Assembly (NCBI GenBank): GCA_016169945.1 | Contig: JADLSH010000358.1 | Span: 4,683,001 to 4,747,000 of the forward strand | DNA length: 64,000 nucleotides | Reading direction: 5' to 3' | DNA from: Trachythela sp. YZ-2020 | Taxonomy: Eukaryota > Cnidaria > Anthozoa > Malacalcyonacea > Clavulariidae | Shown: piece after piece, positions 22,941 through 33,852 of the stretch | Layout of the letters: each line of letters starts with the position of its first letter | How positions within the stretch are numbered: position 1 is the first letter of the stretch | Program-made: the position numbers and the translations under genes | Notes under the pieces: model-generated | The model's input: the letters and a program-made list of their open reading frames with translations, nothing else | What the model was told of the DNA's origin: nothing | Database searches by the model: none

Positions 22941-23350
22941 CGTTCATTATTAACACAGGAGGGAGGCTAGTTGGAAATGGAGAAGCTATTTATATAATGT
23001 GCATCCCCCTGCAGGCGAAAAGAAAAACATACAGCCCTCATTTAACTACGTTTTAAAAATTTGCAACCCCGTTGCGTTTAAAAATTTGCAACTACGTTTC
23101 AAGATGGCGTGTCTAACCATGGTGAGTGGTAACTGTACAGAGTTTTGAAAATAACTGAAAAATGCCTATGGTCAGTTGAGAACTATTTAACAACTGACAT
23201 TAGATTATGAGCTCAAGATTTCTATGAGGTGATAGTTGATGAGGGCGAAGCCGGAATCTCATAGAAATAGAGAGCGAATAATCTAATTGTTTTAGTAGAA
23301 ACCAGCAAGCTAGAAAATAGTATTTCAAAACGTTTTTCATAATTTATTGA
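22941..23350. other. No gene recognised
   Basis: Low-complexity AT-rich sequence with a short internal repeat of AAAATTTGCAAC (about 23055-23090). There is no coding signal. Confidence 0.35.
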
Positions 23351-23353
23351 AAT

Positions 23354-24004
23354 AAGACTATGTGCACACGGTAACGTTTTCGAGCGTTTTTGGTTGTAAC
23401 GCGTTTCTGAAAGTATCGTTTTCACGTTCTGTTTACACGAAAACGTATGAAAACAACGTCAATTGACGAAAACGTTTCCAATACTGAAAACGATTCTGAC
23501 AACCGTTTTCGCGTTGAAACGCTAAAAATCCAAGATGGCGACTAAAAATCCAAATGATTATATTCTTGTTTCCCGGTAGCTTAGTTCTTTCATTGGTATC
23601 TTTAATTGTTAAGCTAACAACTTTAGCAACAAATAAAACAAAATATATAGCCTTTCAAGTATATAATGATTCAAGAACGATTTAAAATGTGTTTAGCTTT
23701 CCAAGGAGATACGGACTTCGTGTCGGTGTTGGCGAACAGACATATGAATCATGAATAGTAGCGTTTAAAACTGTTTTACTTTAATATGATGAGCAGAAGA
23801 CATTTTAAGAAACTGGGTGACAAGTAAGACTCCATCTGACTGGAAAATAAACGATCATGAGAAGCCACGAGCGATAAAATGTGTGTGGAGACAAACATTT
23901 GGATACAATGAAAACGTTTCCGTGTGAACAGAGCGTCAAAATGACAAAATTGGAAACGACATCTTTAGAAACGCTCGGAAACGACACAGTGTGCACATAG
24001 TCTT
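23354..24004. mobile_element. Inverted-repeat element T1, longer copy (651 bp)
   Basis: The ends AAGACTATGTGCACAC and GTGTGCACATAGTCTT are inverse complements. The inner arms continue with TAACGTTTTCGAGCG / CGCTCGGAAACG. AAT flanks both sides (23351-23353, 24005-24007), a possible 3-bp target duplication as in PIF/Harbinger-type elements. A 156-bp relative lies at 29934-30089. No transposase is encoded. Confidence 0.7.
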
Positions 24005-24194
24005 AATTCGTTAAAAATCGCGCCGAGGAGATGGCTGTTTCGCTACTCGCTATCTATCGACAATTAGATATCGAGTAGCGTAGCCAATCAAATTGCAGCA
24101 TTTGCAATAGTATACTAGTATGATTCTACTAAAAAGAATTATGCATTTAAAGATTCGACAGATGGTATAATCTAATTCGACTTCTATTAATGTG

Positions 24195-24255
24195 AATTTT
24201 AACTAAAGTGAGTTCTGCACAACATCAGGTAACTTTGGAGTAGCCCATATTCAAG
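24195..24255. repeat. Short dispersed repeat also at about 3183
   Basis: The words AACTAAAGTGAGTTCTGCAC and ACTTTGGAGTAGCCCA are shared with about 3186-3235. It ends about 30 bp before the BEL/Pao LTR. Confidence 0.55.
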
Positions 24256-24287
24256 CCCATGTATTGAAGAAATATTTGAAAAAATAT

Positions 24288-24345
24288 TGTACCGGCATTC
24301 ATTGAAACGGACAACTTATCTATAACTGGTCGTGACGCTCGTTAA
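24288..24345 (+). repeat. Start of BEL/Pao 5' LTR
   Basis: This stretch matches 51634-51674 with a small insertion (TTCATTGA). The 3' limit of the LTR and the primer binding site could not be located by eye because the partner LTR is truncated. Confidence 0.65.
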
Positions 24346-24669
24346 AAAACACTTTTCAATTGTTATTGTAAAGCCTTTCTCAAGTTGTTAGCTGTGTACG
24401 AGTTTCTACACAAACGTAAGTTTATTTATCATTTATATCTTAATTGTATTAATTTAGTTTACTAATTTAAGTTTCCGTAAAATGTGTAATCGTATTTATA
24501 GTGTAGTTTTATTGTATTGTATTTTAGTTTGACGGCATTGATAGAATAGAAATATAAAGTCAGCATTATCACTATTTCGTCGCCGTAGACTGATTGTAGG
24601 ATGGCTATACATATATTTGTTTCACGGCACACACACTGAGTTGTTTACGTGTTCAATGCATATTAATTA

Positions 24670-25065
24670 TGTCGCGGACGAAAGACATGTAAAACTGGAT
24701 ATTTTCTCGTATTTGAAATAGATCAAGCAGGCTCTAGTCAAACTGCTCATAGTAATTTAGTACAAGATACTCGCAAACGAACAATGATAGAAAAATGTCT
24801 TGAGTACGCAATAACAATAAGAAAGAAAGTCGCACTGTCCAAAGCACAGGAACTTAAAGGGCTTATGCAGCGAAAATTCGGTTAGAGTGAAACTTGAACG
24901 TTTGAAGTTACGAAGTTGACGTTTGGAGCTTTTCTATATCCCACTTCGTTCTTGAGATATTAAGATGTGTTTGATATGTAAATAACATCACTGTGACATA
25001 AAACTAAAAACTAAAGCGAAGATAGAACTAAAAGCGAAGATAGAACAATTCAACGCGGCTTTGCA
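24670..25065 (+). pseudogene. BEL/Pao gag, N-terminal piece before the first insertion
   Basis: After a possible start (MSRTKDM at 24670) a frame near 24718-24885 encodes RKRTMIEKCLEYAITIRKKV and KAQELKGLMQRKFG. This resembles the basic N-terminal helix of cnidarian Pao gag proteins. Stops follow, but the last 48 bases before 25066 are open again (KAKIELKAKIEQFNAAL). The gag frame resumes at 33463 in the same phase. It is decayed by stops near 24885 and 24995. Confidence 0.45.
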
Positions 25066-25340
25066 AATTCAAATACACGAACACAAATTCAAATACACGA
25101 ACGCAAAACCAAATACACAAATGCAAAATCAAATACATGAACGCAAAACCAAATACACGAACGCAAATTGAAATACACAAACGCAAATTCAAATACACGA
25201 ACGCAAAACCAAATACACGAACGCAAAACCAAATACACGAACGCAAAACCAAATACACGAACGCAAATTCAAATACACGAATGCAAAACCAAATACACGA
25301 ACGCAAATTCAAATACACGAACGCAAATTCAAATACATAG
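25066..25340 (+). repeat. Left terminal array of 20-bp unit
   Basis: About 14 units of AAATACACGAACGCAAAACC and the variant AAATACACGAACGCAAATTC alternate in an irregular order. The unit of 20 bp times three is a multiple of 3, so several frames stay open by chance (KYTNANSNT, RTQNQIHE). These are not genes. The array probably binds the transposase. Confidence 0.85.
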
Positions 25341-25436
25341 TTCAAAATATACAAGTAAACAAAGTAAAAGGGTTAGTATCTGCAGGGTCTGTGTATACAA
25401 TACGTACCGCATTCGTAAAGGACGGATTCTCCGAGA

Positions 25437-26586
25437 ATGGAAGAAGCGATCAGATACTATTTCAAAAAAAATTACCAATATAAAACAATAATAGACTTTT
25501 TAGATAAGTTCCATGATATAAAAATATCCAAGAGAACACTTATCAATAAACTAAAAGAATATGGACTGAGCCGAAGAACACATAATGCAAATCGAGACCA
25601 GGTAAGAGAATGTATCCAACGAGAACTCGACGGCAGTGGTCAACTGCGTGCTAGGTTACAGGGCAATGTGGAGAAGACTACAGTCTAAGTATGGTATACA
25701 TGTTCCTCGTGTAATGGTGCAAACTATTCTGTGTGAGCTCGATCCAGAGGGATCGAGATTAAGAAAGGCACATCGACTTCAAAGGAGAGAATACTTGAAC
25801 CCTGGCCCAAATGACTGTTGGCATACTGACGGCTACGATAAATTAAAGCCTTTCGGTTTTCCTATACACGGATGCATTGATGGTTTCAGTAGACGTATCA
25901 TGTGGCTTGAGATTACTAGAACTAACAATAACCCTCATGTTGTTGGAAACTTCTTCCTTGACTGTGTCAAAGAACAACAATGCTGTCCTACAATCTTAAG
26001 AACAGACAAAGGAACGGAGAATGGGATGATGGCTGCTGCACAAAGCTTTTTACGCCGTAATCATTTAGATGCACTTTCAGGAGTAAGAGCGCATCAATAC
26101 GGCTCGTCTCATAGCAACCAGCGAATCGAGGCATGGTGGGCCATGCTGCGTCGCTCATGGTCATCATGGTGGATTAATTTTTTTAAGGATCTTGTTGCAA
26201 AGGGGACACTGGATTCCAGTAACAAATTGCATCTCGAGTGTCTCTGGTTTTGCTTTATTAAGGTACTGAAAAAGGCTCTAAATGAAATTAGAGAATCGTG
26301 GAACAACCACTACGTTAGGAGGTCACGCTATTACACAGCAAATGGCATTCCAGATCAGCTTTTCTTCTTGCCAGAGTCCGTTGGTACTACAGATTATAAA
26401 AAGATGTATCTACAGCAAGATTTGCAAGAAATTGAGCGCCAAGTTAACCTACCAAATGAAGACGAAACTCATGATGTCTATCAAGAATACTTTGCGTACA
26501 GTTCTGCCATGCTAGAATTAGAAGAGCCACACAACTGGAGAGAAAGCCTGGCAATGTTTGAACGATTGACTGAAGTAGCCGAGTGA
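25437..26586 (+). CDS. rve-fold (IS3-like) DDE integrase/transposase, one frameshift
   Basis: This transposase should cut and join the element's ends in the nucleus. ATG 25437 begins an N-terminal helix-turn-helix (IRYYFKKNYQYKTIIDFL, ISKRTLINKLKEYGLSRR). After a single frame change near 25645-25660 the catalytic part follows: WHTDGYDKL (first D), RTDKGTENG (second D), NQRIEAWW (E). These are about 59 and 41 residues apart, giving a complete DDE triad. The domain is flanked by HVPR...LDPEG and IHGCIDGFSRRI motifs typical of this eukaryotic integrase family. The C-terminus ends at TGA 26584. The gene is close to the left array and reads away from it. With only one frame change, it may be intact in the living genome. 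Confidence 0.8.
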
Positions 26587-26589
26587 CAT

Positions 26590-27600
26590 GAACCGTTAAT
26601 TCTTAGCGATTTTTGAAAGAAACCTATGATAATCATAATGAAACCTATGAGATACTTGCAAACAAGTATTATAAATTTAAAGGCAAAAAAAGAACATCAA
26701 TATACTTTAGACTTAGTTAATACAACGCTTTGGCGCAACACATTCACAGACGGCGCTTCTTCGAAAATTCCTCATTACTTCATGGCCTACATTTAAGTTG
26801 CACTTGCACTTGGCTTTTGTCTCATGAGCTTTCATATATTATCTCATCAGAAATCTATTCGATTTTGAATTTTCACAATAAAAATTTCGCTTTGCGCGAA
26901 AAATATTAATAAATATAAATCCAGCTTGAGACAAAGATTATATTCTTGTTTACATGCACATTACGATTAATCGGACCAATTTTCAAGTACCCTGAGTACG
27001 AGGTTGGGGTTGTTCCTTTCTTGATATATATTTAAACCAAAACGTTAAAAGGTGGAGTTACTAATAACCAGAGGTTTTGAGCATAGCCCTTCATCAGATG
27101 CGATTAATCGCAGTATGTAAACGCAACTTTAGGATATTTATATCTTGACCGGAGTAATTAACTCCATCTGTGATATTTCCCTAGTAAGAATCAGCGCTGC
27201 AAATAATTTCAGCAACTTGAAGGTCATGATGACCAGGGAAAATTAAATTACGCTGGTCAAGTACAAAATCCTACCGGTCAAACATTAACAATTGTTCATG
27301 ACGAAAAACAAGAACATTTTCCTTCAGCAACTTAAATATTACACATCAGTTCTTATTGTAGTGTCTTTGTATTTCTTAAGTACATTATATTACTATACTT
27401 GATATTACTATACTTGATATTATATATAGATAACTATTACAATATATTATTGTTTATGAACATTAACATTAACAGGAACGTTGTAAAAATAACTGCAACG
27501 AAAAGATGTTTGAGAAACATCATAAACCAAAACACTTCTTAGAGTTAAATATTGGCATGGAGTTATATAATTAAACAACACCTCAAAAGTAGTCCGCTAC
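26590..27600. other. Spacer between integrase and HECT gene
   Basis: AT-rich, with no open frame of note. It separates two convergent genes of the same element and probably contains both 3' ends; AATAAA-like motifs occur near 26876. Confidence 0.5.
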
Positions 27601-27611
27601 ATATATCCCAT

Positions 27612-30600
27612 TCAAACGATATCGAACGACCAAGCACTTTTTTCCTGAAGAATAGCAGAGAATTCCTCCACCAGTTCGTTATAGCATTGGTAAGTACTGG
27701 GGATCTCAAGCAACAGACCACAAGTATGAGCGATTGGTCGACGAGCCAAACCATCCAGTTGAGTAAAGGAAACTTCTATCTTCTTCCCTGGCAAAATAAC
27801 ACTTGCGCCGGTCGTAAACTGAAGAAATGCCAAAACGTTTCCTCCAAGCGACTTAATGAACCGCTTCAAATGATCAAAGGTATTTCGCTCAGCATCGTTG
27901 TTGGGAGAGGCATGTAGAATTTTAACAACCTTTTTAGATGTTGGTTTTATTTGTTCGTAAAACTCACATAGATTTGCTGCACTCTGGAAGCTATCGTGTG
28001 TGTTGAGAGATCGCAGGATCGGGCTCCAACAATTAGCTACATATCGAGGCCTTTGGATCAACTCTTGATGAGCCAGTTGACAAAATATGCTCTGAATATT
28101 CTCTTCGTTAGGACCTCTGTAGCATTTGTAGCTACTCAATAATTCCATCAGGTCGGAGTTACCAGAGAGGTTGTCTGGATTTTTCAAGCAGTTATCCATT
28201 GTGTCCTTCTCATCTGCTGAAATGTACGTTCTGAAGCTTTCCAACAGCATTTCTTCTGAAATGCTGTCTTCCCAATATGCAACTGCAAATAAAGGCTGGA
28301 GACAAGGCAAGAGGGAAGATTCCTTCTCTGCAATACCCATACAGTAAAAGTCTTCCGATAGCTTTCCACTGTTGCTTTTGGTAATCGTGTCGAATTACTG
28401 GAACCTTAGACGAAGCACCAATTGCCAACGATTGCAGAAACAGAACCCAGAATTTGGTAAAAACGTCTCTCAAAACTCCTGTTCCCTCACCTGCTTCCAC
28501 ACGACCGTCATTATCTACAACTTTGACAAATACCGATGAATTTAAAATTTTGGGATCTGAGAAGGCATTTATCAAATCCTTTAAGAGATTTGAACGATGG
28601 ATAAGCAGGTGAACAGAGTCAAATATATGCTCATGTTGGTCTGCTATTATTTGTTCCAATGGGCCACCTTCAGCTACACACTCTTCTTGCAATGTATTAT
28701 TAGTTTCAACTAAAATAAAAAGGAATTTAAACAACAACAGGAATTTAAAGATGTCTTACAAAATGTGAATCTGTTCACATACATTTGATAAATGTATAAT
28801 TATTAATTAAACATTCCTTGTTTCAAGCGTTTGTGCATATTTACCTGATAATAAGCTCTGGGTTTATATTTGTTCAAATTACTTTTTTGGGGCTTATCAT
28901 TCGGGAGGGATATTTTCGACGGATTATTCCTTTCTTAAATTGGGGTGTAGTTAGTTTCACACACAAAAACTTGCGAGGAAAATTAAAGTTCTAGCAAGCA
29001 TGTTTTGGTTAGGAAACCGATGGGGAGAAACTCAAATTCATCAGATATTTCCTAATTAGTGTATTTAAAGTTTTTCCCACACGAAAATATTCCTTGAAAT
29101 TTTTTTTTACATAATTTTACAGATACTGTGAATCTGTGATGGTCTTGACAAAAACATTAAACCTTTTTTTGTTTTTGTCGAGGCTATGACATCATATAGG
29201 CATGTCAACTGATTAGTTATACATGTTGGTACAGTATGGTATTATTAAGAATAACAGACCTTCAATAAGCCATTGCAAGAAATGAGGATCAGGTAAATCT
29301 CCCCCTGGCAGTGGTTGAACTTGGAATGGTGGTAATGCTGGTTCTCCCCCAGACAGTGGTTCAACTGGTGGTGGTTCTACTGCCAACAGTGCCAATTCAG
29401 GTTCTTCCCTTGACAGTGGTTCTTCTGTCAATAGTGCTAATGCTGGTTCTTCAATATTTGTTTGTTTCACAATCAATGGTTCTTCTGTGACATCATCTAT
29501 TAATTCATTTCCAACTAAAAATAACAAAGGAGGATATTTACCATTATCACAAAAAGGTTTCAATATTTCAAGGTACATACAGTATCAATATCTGTTGTCA
29601 GACAGCATTGCTACAGTAGTCATCACTGAAAGCAATGGTATAATTAACACCTGACACAAATTATTGACACACGTTATACAGGGGCGTAAATGTGGGGGTG
29701 GTACACCCCCCAGACACATGCTCCAGTCGGTCTCGAAATGAGGGCAGTCGGTCTCAACATTATGCATCGTTTAATTAGATGCGATTCTAACAAACAGTGA
29801 CCGTACTGACCAATTGACCGACTAAATAGTTTCGGAGACCGACTTCAATCATGACAAGATATTAAGATTATGATGAGCGAGTTTACTCGTAAATCGTATT
29901 TTAACGTAATACCGGTAATTACAAGACTATGTGCACATGGTAACGTTTTCGAGTGTTTTCGTTTCTAAATGCATGCCTTGTCAGAAAACGTTGCGAGAAA
30001 AACAATCAATTTGAACAAGGCGCCAAAACGCTTAAGTTGAAAACGCCACTACGAAAACGCTCAAAAACGTTACCGTTTGCACATAGTCTAATAGTCTACA
30101 AATATACGACTCAGCGAAAATCCCGCTTCGGCAACTGTTGGACAGCGTTCTTCATCATTAAAATAACAGAATTTTTCGATATGATTAAAATAACAGAATT
30201 TTATGTGCCGCGTGCGTGGGTTGCATACTTGCGAAGACGCTGTTAATGCTAATTAGATAAAGCGAGAAACATTATTTCACAGATTCACAGTACTTTGTAC
30301 GTTCTTGTAAAATTCTTAATAAATAACATAAATTACGTAGTACTCAATTTATAAGTGTTTTCTGACCATCAAAATGCTGCAAAATTTTCCCAAAGTCCAG
30401 GAAATGGCATTTCAGGGACTCTAGATTGAAAAGTTTCCTGGGAGCATGCCCCGGACCCCCTAAAAACCTCGTGCCTGCGGCGCTCGGCTCATGGCAGCGC
30501 CACTCGTATTAGGACGGTGCATCAGTCGGTCTCATTTTGGCTATACATCCCCTCAAACAAAATCGATATGTACGCCCCTGACGTTATAAAATAACAGTAA

Positions 30601-32818
30601 TTACTAAATTCAATATAGAAATAATTACATAATATAGTACATACTTTCATAATCCAGCATTTTGCAAATGTACAAATTCACTCGGCTATATGGCCTTCCA
30701 AGTGACTCCTTGTACTTTTCAACTGAAAATGATTCTTTTGTTCCTGGTAAATATAACACTGTGTCCATATCTGGATATAACAGAACCCAATTATTATTTT
30801 CTTCATCTCTAAGTTGCTTGTTGTGAGCAAGTTGCTTCTCTACCCCAGCATTTTTCACAATAACATGAGAATCCGATTTTTTAACATCGATTGGAAGAAG
30901 AGACCCTCTTTTTATTCTAAGGTGCTTTCCCTCCAACTCCACAATTCCAATGTTAATCTACAATGGATATGCACAATCTGGGTTAATTACACTGTGTTTT
31001 AAATGTAACTATTTCATTATGTAATATTTAAAACACGAGCAGCAGGTTTTATCATATATAAAACACAAGACGTATAATCACAGACGTAGTAGAGTGTTTT
31101 AGATGTGATATGATATGTACTGCGAGTATTTTAAATAGCTTCAAAAACGAATCGGTTTCTTCAGCACATTGGCGAAGTAATTTCGAAAATAAACACTATC
31201 TGAGCTGAGGAAATCAAAGTTAAACTTATGCAAATCAGGAGAAATCTTTATCAGATATAAAACACTCATTAATTAAACATGGCGTTCTTTCTAATTTTCT
31301 TCATGATTTATTAATTAGTTTTTGAAGTTTGTTTAACCTTGCACAGTTGTGGAGAAAAAAGTCAATAATTCAATTGGTCTGTATGTACTAGAATACAAAT
31401 ATATGCACATTCAAAATCTCATTTAAATTGTTGTTCATTGGTTCTTCAATGTTGATTCATTGTTGATTGGTTGTTCGTTGGCTATGAACATTGAAGAGCC
31501 AATTAATAAACAACCAAATTTTATTTTAAAAAATTTGTCCAGTAACAGGATGCGGGCATAGTTGCAGAAATTTTGTTTGACAAAACACCGTAAACTTTCG
31601 TTAATTTATCAACATTTAAAGCTGTACTTTGACAAGAAAAGTTACAGACAGGTTAGTAAAATTAATAAACTACGGATATATTTCGTGTGTGTATGGGAAA
31701 TAGTTCAAAGACTTACCAACCTTATGTAATTTATACTATACGTCAATTCGCTGCGTTTTTATGTAAATTTGTACGATAAGTGGGCTGCCTATGGTAGAGA
31801 TGGTTTAATACTATTCATGCCCTTAGTTTTATCAGAAATGAATAACATTTAGCCATGAGCAAGTTACAATTGCATTTTGACCACTATCCTGGGGGACACA
31901 ATTTGTTTCCCAAGATGGCAACCAAAAACAAAATGCATTTTGATATTGAAATACAATAATAAGTTCTACTAAAACTTGGCATGCACAATATCATACAATC
32001 TATTCATCTGTCTTTTGTGTTTTGATTGTAAATATTGTCTTTAAAGGATATTTTGGACATGTTGACTAAAATTAAGATGATTAAATAGCAATAATGTCCA
32101 GCATTCCACTAGCTACCACTAATGTACCAAGGTGACAGGGTTCGAATTAACGGTGTGCAATTTACATCATTTTGGCCAAAATTATGCACAGTAGCCCAGG
32201 CTCTGTGTGGGTATTTATTTATTTTATTATATGGAAACTGGAAAAAGAGGACAACCTTTTTAGGCAACCCATTCAAACCGGAAATTTTTGAGCGGACCAA
32301 CCAGAAACTGGTGTTCCATTTACTTTTCATCTAGAATTACCGGAATTTCCATGTAAATGGTAAACAACCATAGCAACCTACAGTATTTAGTTAGTTTCAC
32401 GAGTTACCACAAGGCAATTTTTGGGGATACTAGCCAATGGGGATGCAGAATCGGCTTGCGGGAAGGTATGGTAATTGCCCTCAAAAACCTGGTCACACTA
32501 GTACTAAATTGGAAACTACTGTACCTTGACAGTCTCATCCTTCTTCCCTTTCTTTGTTGACATAAAACGATCAATCTTTTTTCTCTTTTGTATATCGAAG
32601 AACGACACATCTTCATCATCACACTTCCTTTGCATATAATCTTTAAAACTTAGTGGTTTGTTATCATTTAAACCATTTGCATGGCTTGAAGACCCAGTGG
32701 ATGGTTGATTATTATTAATAGAAGACGTATTTGTTTCAGACCTTCGGCAATCTGCCCCACATATTTCGCAAAAATTAGTATTTCCATTCCGCGAACTACC
32801 ACATGTTGGACAGAACAT
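27612..32818 (-). CDS. Zinc-ribbon and HECT-domain E3-ligase-like protein, four exons
   Basis: The exons, from the gene start, are 32818-32525, 30957-30645, 29514-29260 and 28709-27612. All have GT-AG borders (one donor is a weak GTCTGT) and their phases agree. Exon 1 encodes two CxxC knuckles (CPTCGSSRNGNTNFCEICGA) and a basic KKRKK-like segment. Exon 2 encodes a ubiquitin-like or wHTH-like fold (VLLYPDMDTVLYLPGTKE). Exon 3 is proline- and glutamate-rich with EEPL repeats. Exon 4 is a HECT domain (AEGGPLEQI, EAGEGTGVLRDVFTKFW) whose C-lobe keeps the catalytic cysteine in RRPIAHTCGLLLEIPSTYQ and ends FDIV. One frame change lies near 28280 in a G run. It is presumably a ubiquitin ligase carried by the transposon; substrates are unknown. 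Confidence 0.75.
29681..30580. mobile_element. hAT-like non-autonomous element (900 bp) in HECT intron
   Basis: The ends CAGGGGCGTAAATGTG and GATATGTACGCCCCTG are inverse complements over the outer 10 bp. The flanks ACGTTATA at 29673-29680 and 30581-30588 are identical, a perfect 8-bp target duplication. Subterminal CAGTCGGTCTC motifs repeat near both ends. It encodes no transposase. It lies in the intron between exons 2 and 3 of the HECT gene and itself contains a small copy of element T1. Confidence 0.9.
29934..30089. mobile_element. Inverted-repeat element T1, short copy (156 bp)
   Basis: The ends AGACTATGTGCACATGG and TTTGCACATAGTCT, with inner arms TAACGTTTTCGAGTG / CGCTCAAAAACGTTA, match the ends of the 651-bp element at 23354-24004. 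It lies inside the hAT-like element and so inserted after it. Confidence 0.75.
31003..32520 (-). other. First intron of the HECT gene
   Basis: No gene was recognised. It contains several TATAAAACAC motifs (31020-31290) and a cluster of TTGRTTGGTTSWTYRTTG words near 31430-31480. Nothing resembling a nested element with clear ends was found. Confidence 0.4.
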
Positions 32819-33084
32819 CTAAAACGATATAAACACCATATTTCATTATAAAATGTATTCAAATTTTAAATGACACTATACGCTTCGGCACATGAAGCAG
32901 TTACTTACCGTTATATTCAATTATTCTCCTCTTTATTAATTTAATAGTATTGTTTTCGTCTGATCCACGCTTGCCACTCAGTCATGTGCCTCTTGTTTAC
33001 AAGCTTTCTTCCTGAGGCCAGACGGCCAGCTGAGCAGACTGCCTGAGCCCGCTTTACCTGTGGTCTGCGGTTTCGCATTTTGAA

Positions 33085-33457
33085 TTTGCGTTCGTGTATT
33101 TGGTTTTGCGTTCGTGTATTTGAATTTGCGTTCGTGTATTTCAATTTGCGTTCGTGTATTTGGATTTGCGTTCGTGTATTTGGTTTTGCGTTCGTGTATT
33201 GGTTTTGCGTTCGTGTATTTGGTTTTGCGTTCGTGTATTTGGTTTTGCGTTCATGTATTTGATTTTGCATTTGTGTATTTGGTTTTGCGTTCGTGTATTT
33301 GAATTTGCGTTTGTGTATTTCAATTTGCGTTCGTGTATTTGGTTTTGCGTTCATGTATTTGATTTTGCATTTGTGTATTTGGTTTTGCGTTCGTGTATTT
33401 GAATTTGCGTTTGTGTATTTCAATTTGCGTTCGTGTATTCGGTTTTGTGTTTGTGTA
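33085..33457 (-). repeat. Right terminal array of 20-bp unit
   Basis: About 19 units of the same 20-bp repeat as the left array, in opposite orientation (TTTGCGTTCGTGTATTTGGT). One unit near 33199 has lost a T. Some multi-unit blocks, including the variant CAAATGCAAAATCAAATACA, occur in both arrays, so the two share ancestry beyond the single unit. Confidence 0.85.
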
Positions 33458-33462
33458 TTGCA

Positions 33463-33814
33463 CCTCTGGGCCACCGTAGTTGACCCATTAGAGTCGCGTA
33501 GCATGACAGACGCTCAAAATGAATTGAGAATAACGTGGGAAGGCCCGGAAGGCGCTCTGAAGTTTGCTCAGGAATGCTTGCGTGCACTAGAAGAAGATGC
33601 GAGATCTATTACGTCGCGCGTCACACAAAAATGAATTTGTTCACGCGGATCTTCGCGAAACTCTTCAACGAGCACGAAAGATACATTAACCAGGAAAGGC
33701 TGAAATTCATGGACGTTATTAAAGAACAAGAGAAAACCCTTACTAAATTAAAGCGTGAGCAAGAATTAAGTGAAACTTTAGCAGAGGAAGCAATTTACGA
33801 AGCTGAAGTAAAAG
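33463..33814 (+). pseudogene. BEL/Pao gag, segment between the two insertions
   Basis: The frame from 33463 through MTDAQNELRITWEGPEGALK to 33630, then one frame over (MNLFTRIFAKLFNEHERYIN, ELSETLAEEAIYEAEVK) to 33814, is typical of a coiled gag N-terminal half. The shift lies at the run of five A near 33628. The frame ends where the next transposon begins and resumes at 48347. Confidence 0.65.
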
Positions 33815-33852
33815 TAACCTGTGCCACAGCCGTAACGTCTGTGAACAATTGA
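33815..33852 (+). repeat. Left terminal inverted repeat
   Basis: TAACCTGTGCCACAGCC at the outer edge and CGTCTGTGAACAATTGA inside it match the complement of 48346-48291, apart from one substitution and a 17-base insertion in the right copy. Confidence 0.85.

Larger units (their letters stand above)
25066..33457. mobile_element. IS3EU-like DNA transposon with array-type inverted ends, integrase and HECT genes (8.4 kb)
   Basis: Arrays of a 20-bp unit lie at the two ends in opposite orientation (25066-25340 and 33085-33457), so the termini form long but out-of-register inverted repeats. TTGCA occurs immediately outside each end (25061-25065 and 33458-33462), a candidate 5-bp target duplication. 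Removing the element and one TTGCA keeps the BEL gag pieces in one phase. Inside are an rve/DDE integrase (plus strand) and a zinc-ribbon/HECT gene (minus strand, four exons). The pairing of this integrase with a HECT protein matches my memory of fish and cnidarian IS3EU-type elements. The superfamily name is an inference. Confidence 0.75.

Noticed and set aside
25066..25340. Possible CRISPR array
   Set aside because: Units are directly abutting with no unique spacers, and the genome is eukaryotic.
25028..25491. Open frames encoding KYTNANSNTRTQNQIH-type repeats, both strands
   Set aside because: They result from a 20-bp tandem unit without stops in several frames. The same happens in the right array (32941-33634). 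They are not proteins.
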